Positions 1-5,699 of a stretch of DNA of 6,158 nucleotides are shown here, piece by piece (the first letter of the stretch is position 1; each line of letters opens with the position of its first letter). The translations under genes and the position numbers were made by a program. The stretch covers positions 1-6,158 of the forward strand of contig JAHWKS010000379.1 of the NCBI GenBank assembly GCA_019347795.1, given 5' to 3'. Under the pieces are notes generated by a model. The model ran no database searches. It worked only from the letters and a program-made list of their open reading frames with translations, and was not told the origin of the DNA. The stretch comes from Planctomycetota bacterium (GTDB lineage: Bacteria > Planctomycetota > Planctomycetia > Pirellulales > Pirellulaceae).

Positions 1-143
1 CAGGAACGCCTTGCCGCAGTAATCGCGGCGCCCGGCGTCCGCGTTTTCGCCGTCCCAATCGGCATGACCCACGGGACCCGCAGCCGCGGCGCGGGGGCGT
101 GATCCATTCTTCGTCCCGAAGAGGATGCAAATGCTAGGGTTGA
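1..143. other. Unresolved left flank, possible edge of a neighbouring gene
   Basis: No gene can be assigned with confidence. One plus-strand frame is open from base 1 to a TGA at 100-102 and could be the last 33 codons of an upstream gene. A minus-strand frame is open from about base 105 to the left edge. From a GTG at 72-70 it reads VGHADWDGENADAGRRDYCG, which has a protein-like composition, but no ribosome-binding site precedes that GTG. Both readings are GC-rich at third codon positions (roughly 80%), so codon bias does not separate them. I recognise neither product. In the frame of the next gene, stops at 135-137 (TAG) and 141-143 (TGA) show that gene does not extend upstream. Confidence 0.3.
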
Positions 144-163
144 TTGAACGGCGGCTGTTTTGT

Positions 164-169
164 GGGGAG
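164..169 (+). promoter_or_regulatory. Shine-Dalgarno site for the receiver gene
   Basis: The sequence GGGGAG lies 7 nt before the ATG at 177. This is good spacing, and it is the reason for preferring the 177 ATG over the upstream TTG at 144, which directly follows a TGA stop and has no such site. It is the only clear Shine-Dalgarno sequence in front of any of the genes whose starts lie in this window. Confidence 0.6.
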
Positions 170-176
170 CCATTCC

Positions 177-608
177 ATGTCGAGACACACGCTTTCAGCA
201 CCTCCGGCGACGCGGATGAGCCGCGCCGTCGTCGAATCGCTCGGCGCCCGGACGATTCTCGTCGTGGACGATGAGCCGACCATGCGCCTCATCGCCCAGC
301 GCGTGCTGGGGATGCGGGGATACCGCGTGTTGACGGCCGCCGATGGAGAAGAAGCGGCCGAGATTTGCGAAAGCTACGAGGGGACGATCGACCTGGTGCT
401 CACCGACGTGGTGATGCCCGGAATCGGCGGCCGCGAGTTGGGACGCCGCGTGGCGGTTTTGCGGCCGGGGGCGAAGCTGGTTTACATGTCGATCCTGGCC
501 GGCGACGCGGCGGTCGAGTACGGCGTCTCCACCGCCAGCGAATCCTTCCTTCAGAAGCCCTTCACGCCCGGCGCGCTGATGGGCAAAGTGCAGGCGGCGC
601 TCTTGTAG
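177..608 (+). CDS. Stand-alone response-regulator receiver (REC) protein
   Basis: A 143-residue protein made of about 25 poorly conserved N-terminal residues followed by one CheY-like receiver domain (about residues 26-143). It has the full phosphoacceptor set: the acidic pair D31-D32 in ILVVDDEP, the phosphorylatable aspartate D77 in LVLTDVVMPG, the switch Ser S105 in VYMS, and the invariant K127 followed by P128 in FLQKPF. It should therefore accept phosphate from a histidine kinase in the cytoplasm. No DNA-binding, enzymatic or other output domain follows. The wording of the domain (YMS, FLQKPFTP, and a T-I-L lead-in to the acidic pair) resembles the receiver at the C-terminal end of hybrid histidine kinases, but no kinase sequence precedes it here. 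An internal ATG at 216 is a less likely start. The partner kinase and the target are unknown. The gene converges on the large minus-strand gene with 8 bp between stop codons. The REC call is near certain; the biological role is open. Confidence 0.92.
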   Translation: MSRHTLSAPPATRMSRAVVESLGARTILVVDDEPTMRLIAQRVLGMRGYRVLTAADGEEAAEICESYEGTIDLVLTDVVMPGIGGRELGRRVAVLRPGAKLVYMSILAGDAAVEYGVSTASESFLQKPFTPGALMGKVQAALL

Positions 609-616
609 GGCCGCGG

Positions 617-3600
617 TCACGGGGCTGACGCGCCGCCCTCGCCGGATTGCGGCAACTCGGCGGTGGCGGCCATGATGACCGGGGCGGTCCTGTCTTCGCC
701 TTTGAGGAACTCGACCCGCTCAATCGTCTCCTCCCGGCGGGGATGGATCGCCAGGTAGCGGAGCTGCTGTCCGCGCAGCCCGAAGGCGAATTGTGAGCCG
801 GGCACGTCGACGCGGCGGATGTAGTCGGCGAAGTGCTCGCCGTTCACCAACGGATGGTCCTCCGTCGAGCCGTCGGCGTAGTGCAGGCGGACGATCATCG
901 ACACGGCGCCCTTGGGACTGGCCGGATAGCCCCAGCCGCTCACGCCGCTCAAGAGGTGAATCGCCGCAGCCGGCGCGTTCAGCGGCAGCGAAGCGGAACG
1001 CGGCATCTGCGGCGGGAACCTGCCCTGCGGGCCGTGGAGCATGATTGCATTTAGTCGGGCGCCGCCATTGGGATCGACCAGGTGGAACGGCACGCCGGCG
1101 AACTCCTTGGGAGACCAGTCGCGGAAGACGAGCCGTTCGGCGCCGGCGTCTTCGCTGTAGAACATGCCGCGGGTCGTGGCGATGGTGGCCGCCTTCTCCA
1201 GCGGCAGCGGCACGAAGCGCCCCTTCTGCGTGAGGAACTCCAGCAGGTTCGCCAGGTCCTGCTCGGACGCCTGCTTCTCAAAGCCCTCGGGCATGAGCGA
1301 CTTGGGCGACGCGGCGATCTCCTCCACGTCCTCCCGCAACAGCACGTGCTTTTTGCCTTCGGCGTCGAACAGCTCCAGCGACGTTCTCGTCTCCGACGCC
1401 AAGAGGCCGCTCATCACCAGGCCGTCGGCGGTGATGACCGTGTAAACGCGGAAGTTCCCCTCCACGCTGCGGCTGGGATCGATGATCTGCGTGAGCAACT
1501 CGTGCTTTGGATGCACAGCCATGCCGGTGAGGTCGGGACCGATGCGGGTTCCTTCGCCGCCGTGGACGTGACACTTGGCGCACTGCTTCTTGAAGACCTC
1601 TTTGCCCGCCACCGGGTCGCCTGTTTTCTTCGTGAGCGGCATCAGCTCGTCGAGCACCTTCTGGCGATCGGGATCGGGAAGTCCGCCTCCTTGAGCGAGA
1701 AGCTTCTGGGCCTTGGCGGCGATCTCCTCATCGGGATGGGCGGCGAGACGTTGCTGTTGATCGAGCGGCAAGTCGGCCAGGCGTGCGGTTCCTTGCTCCG
1801 CCGCCTCCAGAAGCGACGCCGTCCAATCGGCGCGGCTGAGGAGGACGCGAAGCGCCGCCAGCCGCACCGCAGGCGTCATCGTCCGCAGGCGGGCGATCAG
1901 CGCAGCGGCGGTCTGCGGCGATTCGCTGCGGCCGACAGCCTCCAACAAGCCAAAGGCGAGTTCGGGACCGGTCTGCGGCGTGATCAGCGAGACGAGTTTA
2001 CCGGCGATTTCCGCGTCGTTGTTGCGGAACTCGATGAGGCGACGGGCGGCCGCGACGCGGGCATCGTCGTCGAGTTGCCGATCCTGCACTTGCTCCAGGA
2101 ACGCGGCGGCGATTTCCGCGGCGTGGCTTTCCAGCGCCTCGCTTCCCCAGCGATCCGCCAGCGACGCCAACTGGCCTCGGGATGCGGCGGGAAGCGTGGT
2201 GAGCAACGAGACGAGCGCCTCATCGAGTGCGCCCTCCGTGTCCGGCGCCTGATCGCGGGGCCAACCGCGGCTGACGCCGGCGACAATGGCCGCGGCCGCC
2301 GGCGGCGACGCTTTCGGGAGCCGCGCGAAGATTTCGGCGACGGAGTCGGTCGGACCGCCGCGGGCGTAATGCTCGGCGACGCGCTGGAGAATTCCAAGGA
2401 AGTCCGCCGCCGCCGGTCCCTCACGCTCTTGCTGTGTTGCCAAGCGGAGAACGCCTTCGGCGTTGTTGGCCGCGGCGCTGGCGGCGGCGTCGGAGAGCCA
2501 GCGATCGCGCAGCGTCGCCCGATCTTGAATTGCCGCGAACGCCGCCTCCGCCGCTTCCGCAGTCGCTCTCTGGTCCGAGAGCGCCAGAAGCGCCGCCAGC
2601 CGCACCTGCGCGTCCTCATCATCGAGGACGTCGTTTTCGATCAGAAGTTCAACGGACTTTGGATTGTTCGGCAACACCTGAACCGCGTTGCGGCGCACGC
2701 CCGCCGAGTCATGCGTGAGGGCGAGCACGACCGCCTCGGGAGCGGCATTATCGATCGCTCCCAATCCGTGCAGCGTCCAGAGCGCGTGAATGGCGCCGAC
2801 GTTCAGGCCGATCGCATCAACGTTCTCATCGCTCACCAACTCCAGCAACTGCGGGACGACGTCGCGCTCCCCTCGCTCGATCAGCAGACGCTGCGCATGG
2901 CGGCGCCAGAGAAAGTTCGGATGCCGCAGCGCCCCAACCAGCTCCTGCGGCGTCGCATCCGCCAACGATACCGGATCCGCCTGCTCGGCTTCCTTGTAAA
3001 CGACGCGGTAAATCCGCCCGTGCTTCTTATCTCGCAGGTCCGTCTCGTACGCATTCCCCTTGCCGGTCTTGTAACCGGTGGGCGTGGGGTTGTGCTGGAC
3101 GATGTAGTTGTACCAGTCGATCACCCACACCTGCCCGTCCGGGCCGACCTCGGCCATGATGGGCGCGGTCCATTCGTCGTCGCTCGCCAAAAGATTCCAT
3201 GAGTTGCGGGACCGATACGTGGCGCCGTCCGGCTGCAAGGTGAACGTCGCCAGCAAGTGCCCGGTCGGCCCGGCCACAAACGCGGTGCGGTTCCAGTACT
3301 CCTGCGGATACGTGCGGGCCGTGTAGAGCGCGTGACCGGCGGCGGCGGTGAAACGGCCGTGATGGTCCACCTGCCGCACCTTGTCGGTGATCGGGTCGAA
3401 CTGCGAATCGAGTGCGATCGACCCCAGCACCGATGACGACCAGCCGCGCACCCGCTCGTAATAGCGGTTGGGAATCGGCAGGTGCACGCTGGGATTGCCG
3501 TTGGCGGTGGAGCCGAACAGCAGCCCCTCCTCGCTGAAGCCCACACCCCAGGAGTTGTTATCAGTGTTGCGGAGGAATTCGAGCTTCGTTACGATCGGTT

Positions 3601-4990
3601 GATCAGCGCCATTCTCCCGCTCGAGCTTGAAGCGATAGAACCCGGTGCGGAAGGAGTGCTCTTCGCCGGCGACCTCGCCCCGGAAGCCGGCGTAGCCGAC
3701 CATGCCGTAGAACCAGTTGTCCGGGCCGTACTGGAGGTTGCTGGGGCCGGCGTGGGTGTCGCTGGTGTCCCAGCCGGAGAGCAGCGTCCGCCGCACGTCC
3801 GCCCGATCGTCGCCGTCGATGTCTTGGAGGAAGAGCGTGTCGGGCGCCTGATGCACCACCACGCCGCCCCACGCGAAGGCGAGGCTCGTGGGAATGCTCA
3901 GGTCTTCGGCGAAGACGGTGAACTCGTCCGCCCGGCCGTCGCCGTCGGTGTCTTCGCATATCCGAATGCGGTCGCGGCCTTGCCCCTCGGGCTGCTTCTC
4001 ATTCGGGTAGTCAACCGTCTCGGCGATCCACAGCCGTCCGCGGTGGTCCCAGTTCATGCAGATCGGCTTGCCAATGTTCGGCTCCGCGGCGAACAGCTTC
4101 GCCTCAAAGCCCACCGGCGTAACGAGCCGTTTCTGCGACTCGTGCGGCGGGAGCGGCTTCTGCATCTTGCGGATCGGCTCGCCGATCGTGCCCCAGCGCT
4201 CCCCCGCGGGATAGAACGGAACTTCCGCTTCAACGTACTCAAAGGGCGGCGGTCCTTCGGGGAGCGATGTCATCTCGGGTTGACTTACGAACTCGCCCGC
4301 CTCCCGCGGATCATCTCCCACAGCCCAGCGGATGCCGCGCTCCACGAGGTTGTGAAAGCCGGGATGGCTCCACGTCCGCCCGTCATGCCCCCAGGCGGTG
4401 TAGAACACGCGGCCGTCGCCGTGCGTGCGGACCCACGTCCACGGCTCGCGTCCGCTTTCGCCGGGACGGTATTCGAGGATCGTGCGGTCGTCGTTGTGCC
4501 GATGATGCACGTACGTCTCATCCCAACTCTCGAAGCCGCGATAGCCGTCGAGAATCGGATGCTCGGCATCGGCGGTTTCCGTGCGGAACACGCCGGTCTC
4601 GTGCCGCTGAAACTGCGCCCCGACCAGTGCGACGTATTTCTCGGAGTTGAGAAAGCAGTAGGAAGCGCAGTGCAGGGGAATGAACCCCTTGCCGCCGGCG
4701 ACGAAGTCCAGCAGCGCCTGCTCCTGCTCGGGAGAGATCTCGGTCGTGTTGGCGTAGACGATCAGCCCGTCGTAGCGGTCGAGCGTCTGCGGCTTCAGAT
4801 CGCCGACATCGTCGGTGTACGTCAGCTCGATTCCGCGCTCCGCCAGCACCGGCTGCAGTTGCGCAAACCGCTCCGCCGGCCGGTGATGCCCGTTGTCCCC
4901 CAGGAACAACACGCGAAGAGGGTCGGACTCGGCGGCGGAGAGCGGGGCGCCGGCGAGCATCGCCAGCAGAGCAAAGAGATAGCTACGCAT
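617..4990 (-). CDS. Exported ThuA / PVC-type dehydrogenase / CxxCH cytochrome fusion protein
   Basis: A 1457-residue protein starting at the ATG at 4990. A signal peptide (about residues 1-20, hydrophobic LFALLAMLAG core, cleavage likely after LSAA) points to the periplasm or cell surface. Domains: ThuA-like, about 25-225, with the conserved PLHCASYCF and FYTAWGHD stretches; PVC-type membrane-bound dehydrogenase (beta-propeller-like), about 287-664, with two acidic DxDGD loops at 346-355 and 389-398; helical HEAT-like repeats, about 680-1100; c-type haem domain of the Pirellula/Verrucomicrobium type, about 1127-1256, with C1137-A-K-C1140-H1141 and a likely distal ligand M1233; C-terminal beta-sandwich, about 1264-1444. 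The family is thought to oxidise sugars or alcohols and pass electrons to haem; ThuA proteins belong to trehalose and keto-sugar catabolism. The substrate cannot be told. The frame is open upstream to an ATG at 5158, but that start would place 56 residues before the signal peptide and overlap the divergent gene. There is no Shine-Dalgarno site. No frameshift is seen. Confidence 0.93.
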   Translation of the reverse strand: MRSYLFALLAMLAGAPLSAAESDPLRVLFLGDNGHHRPAERFAQLQPVLAERGIELTYTDDVGDLKPQTLDRYDGLIVYANTTEISPEQEQALLDFVAGGKGFIPLHCASYCFLNSEKYVALVGAQFQRHETGVFRTETADAEHPILDGYRGFESWDETYVHHRHNDDRTILEYRPGESGREPWTWVRTHGDGRVFYTAWGHDGRTWSHPGFHNLVERGIRWAVGDDPREAGEFVSQPEMTSLPEGPPPFEYVEAEVPFYPAGERWGTIGEPIRKMQKPLPPHESQKRLVTPVGFEAKLFAAEPNIGKPICMNWDHRGRLWIAETVDYPNEKQPEGQGRDRIRICEDTDGDGRADEFTVFAEDLSIPTSLAFAWGGVVVHQAPDTLFLQDIDGDDRADVRRTLLSGWDTSDTHAGPSNLQYGPDNWFYGMVGYAGFRGEVAGEEHSFRTGFYRFKLERENGADQPIVTKLEFLRNTDNNSWGVGFSEEGLLFGSTANGNPSVHLPIPNRYYERVRGWSSSVLGSIALDSQFDPITDKVRQVDHHGRFTAAAGHALYTARTYPQEYWNRTAFVAGPTGHLLATFTLQPDGATYRSRNSWNLLASDDEWTAPIMAEVGPDGQVWVIDWYNYIVQHNPTPTGYKTGKGNAYETDLRDKKHGRIYRVVYKEAEQADPVSLADATPQELVGALRHPNFLWRRHAQRLLIERGERDVVPQLLELVSDENVDAIGLNVGAIHALWTLHGLGAIDNAAPEAVVLALTHDSAGVRRNAVQVLPNNPKSVELLIENDVLDDEDAQVRLAALLALSDQRATAEAAEAAFAAIQDRATLRDRWLSDAAASAAANNAEGVLRLATQQEREGPAAADFLGILQRVAEHYARGGPTDSVAEIFARLPKASPPAAAAIVAGVSRGWPRDQAPDTEGALDEALVSLLTTLPAASRGQLASLADRWGSEALESHAAEIAAAFLEQVQDRQLDDDARVAAARRLIEFRNNDAEIAGKLVSLITPQTGPELAFGLLEAVGRSESPQTAAALIARLRTMTPAVRLAALRVLLSRADWTASLLEAAEQGTARLADLPLDQQQRLAAHPDEEIAAKAQKLLAQGGGLPDPDRQKVLDELMPLTKKTGDPVAGKEVFKKQCAKCHVHGGEGTRIGPDLTGMAVHPKHELLTQIIDPSRSVEGNFRVYTVITADGLVMSGLLASETRTSLELFDAEGKKHVLLREDVEEIAASPKSLMPEGFEKQASEQDLANLLEFLTQKGRFVPLPLEKAATIATTRGMFYSEDAGAERLVFRDWSPKEFAGVPFHLVDPNGGARLNAIMLHGPQGRFPPQMPRSASLPLNAPAAAIHLLSGVSGWGYPASPKGAVSMIVRLHYADGSTEDHPLVNGEHFADYIRRVDVPGSQFAFGLRGQQLRYLAIHPRREETIERVEFLKGEDRTAPVIMAATAELPQSGEGGASAP

Positions 4991-5042
4991 AACGGAGGAA
5001 ACGGCGGGCGGGGAAGGGGTGATGAGAAGCCAATCGCCTCCC

Positions 5043-5048
5043 ATATTA
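5043..5048 (-). promoter_or_regulatory. Weak -10 candidate for the large fusion gene
   Basis: On the minus strand the sequence reads TAATAT (4 of 6 to the sigma-70 consensus). A poor -35 candidate, TGGCGA at 5071-5066, lies 17 nt upstream and falls inside the inverted repeat of the spacer. Transcription would start near 5036, leaving a leader of about 46 nt. It is the only AT-rich hexamer on this strand between the two divergent genes, but the match alone is weak. Confidence 0.2.
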
Positions 5049-5052
5049 CCCA

Positions 5053-5097
5053 AACCCGTCCCGGCTCGCCATCCGCTCTTTGGCGCCGGGACAGGTT
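5053..5097. repeat. Inverted repeat / strong hairpin between the divergent genes
   Basis: AACCCGTCCCGGC (5053-5065) and GCCGGGACAGGTT (5085-5097) are reverse complements at 12 of 13 positions. Inside them, GCCA (5068-5071) pairs with TGGC (5081-5084) across a 2-nt bulge, closing a 9-nt loop. The single mismatch is C-A in plus-strand RNA but a G-U wobble in minus-strand RNA, so the minus-strand transcript would fold without interruption. No T-run follows on either strand, so it does not look like an intrinsic terminator. Its place in the spacer fits a palindromic operator, a leader structure or a copy of a dispersed palindromic repeat. Confidence 0.65.
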
Positions 5098-5108
5098 CGC
5101 TGATCGCC

Positions 5109-5137
5109 TCGGCACGTTCGGCGCCCTGCCATACAAT
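5109..5137 (+). promoter_or_regulatory. Sigma-70-like promoter candidate for the cyclotransferase gene
   Basis: TCGGCA at 5109-5114 (4 of 6 to TTGACA) is followed by a 17-nt spacer and TACAAT at 5132-5137 (5 of 6 to TATAAT). Transcription would begin about 7 nt after the -10 box, that is at or next to the A of the ATG at 5145, which would give a leaderless message. The absence of a Shine-Dalgarno sequence before this ATG agrees with that. This is pattern matching only; the housekeeping sigma consensus of this organism is assumed to be conventional. Confidence 0.4.
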
Positions 5138-5144
5138 CTCAGAT

Positions 5145-5567
5145 ATGAAACCAGCCAAGTTCTTCGTTTACGGCACGCTGCAATGCGGGGAACCGCGGGC
5201 GAAGTTCTGGCCGCGGTCGCCGCTACGGGTCGAGCCGGCGTTCGTGCTGGCGACGATGCACGACCTGGGGCCGTACCCGGCTATCGTGGAAGGCGCCGAT
5301 CGCGTCCGCGGCGAACTCTGGACGATCGCCGCCGAAGACGTGGAAGCGACGCTCGCCGCCCTCGACGCGGTGGAAGGCTACAACCAAGGCGGAGCCGACT
5401 GGTACATCCGCCGCCTCGTCCCGTGCCACACGTTCGACGGCGCCCGCCACGAGGCCTACGCCTACTTCTGGGCCGATCCCTCCGGCATTGCCGACACGCC
5501 CCTCATCCCCGCCGACCCCGAAGGCTACCGCGACTGGAAACGCCGCAACCTGCAGCTTCCGACCTGA
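5145..5567 (+). CDS. Gamma-glutamylcyclotransferase (AIG2/YtfP-like) family protein
   Basis: A 140-residue cytoplasmic protein, the usual size for this one-domain family. The family hallmark is FVYGTL at residues 7-12, whose Y9-G10-T11-L12 loop binds the substrate. VRGELW (54-59) and LDAVEGY (73-79) follow in the expected places. E77 sits where the catalytic glutamate of gamma-glutamyl(amine) cyclotransferases is found, and WYIRR (86-90) supplies the conserved Tyr/Arg region. Family members release gamma-glutamyl groups as 5-oxoproline, or act on related amides; the actual substrate here cannot be predicted. The start at 5145 is chosen because it places FVYGTL right at the N-terminus. An in-frame ATG at 5019 would add 42 residues without family resemblance that lie across the hairpin and promoter region. 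There is no Shine-Dalgarno site. The gene is divergent from the large fusion gene and convergent with the sulfatase gene, so it is probably its own transcription unit. Confidence 0.9.
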   Translation: MKPAKFFVYGTLQCGEPRAKFWPRSPLRVEPAFVLATMHDLGPYPAIVEGADRVRGELWTIAAEDVEATLAALDAVEGYNQGGADWYIRRLVPCHTFDGARHEAYAYFWADPSGIADTPLIPADPEGYRDWKRRNLQLPT

Positions 5568-5616
5568 CAGATCGAGCACATCGCCCAGCGCCTTGTCCCG
5601 GCCGCTACCGCGTCCG

Positions 5617-5635
5617 ACCTCCCCACAGGGGAGGT
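5617..5635. repeat. Perfect 8-bp hairpin with 3-nt loop in the convergent spacer
   Basis: ACCTCCCC (5617-5624), loop ACA, GGGGAGGT (5628-5635). The stem is perfect and GC-rich, and gains one G-T pair (5616/5636). It lies between two convergent genes, 50 nt after the cyclotransferase stop and 65 nt beyond the sulfatase stop. No clear T-run follows on either strand, so it is more a transcript-end structure or a dispersed repeat than a canonical terminator. Just after it, GGTTAAGGAC (5633-5642) and GTCCTAAGCC (5658-5667) form an imperfect second inverted repeat (8 of 10). Confidence 0.5.
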
Positions 5636-5671
5636 TAAGGACTTAGTTTCTCGAATTGTCCTAAGCCTATG

Positions 5672-5690
5672 AGGCCCTGCCGGGGTTTTT
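5672..5690 (+). terminator. Weak intrinsic terminator candidate after the cyclotransferase gene
   Basis: AGGCCC (5672-5677) can pair with GGGTTT (5683-5688): three C-G pairs, two G-U pairs and one A-U pair, around a 5-nt loop. Five T residues occupy 5686-5690. The stem is weak, but the T-run is the only one in the convergent spacer and is oriented to end plus-strand transcription just before the sulfatase stop codon. Confidence 0.35.
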
Positions 5691-5699
5691 GCGAAGCGC

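Noticed and set aside
195..620. Minus-strand open frame opposite the receiver gene
   Set aside because: The receiver gene on the plus strand has every family motif; the antisense translation has none.
1909..1980. 12-nt direct repeat CGGTCTGCGGCG, 60 bp apart, in the helical-repeat region
   Set aside because: It is in frame and encodes the same Pro-Gln-Thr turn twice, which fits ordinary codon use in helical repeats rather than a DNA-level element.
1082..3202. Long plus-strand open frame (706 codons) opposite the large gene
   Set aside because: It lies wholly antisense to a gene with clear domain homology. Its translation is Arg/Gly/Leu-rich without recognisable domains, as expected from GC-rich codon use on the opposite strand.
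5033..5110. Direct repeat of ATCGCCTC at 5033-5040 and 5103-5110
   Set aside because: An 8-nt match with unrelated flanks is easily expected by chance in GC-rich DNA.
5019..5144. Upstream in-frame ATG that would lengthen the cyclotransferase by 42 residues
   Set aside because: The extra residues do not resemble the family, cross the hairpin and promoter region, and push FVYGTL away from its usual N-terminal position.
3482..5638. Second long plus-strand open frame (718 codons)
   Set aside because: It is antisense to the ThuA and dehydrogenase domains and then runs out of frame through the cyclotransferase gene and the hairpin. It is low-complexity and Arg-rich at its end, a by-product of few stops in high-GC DNA.
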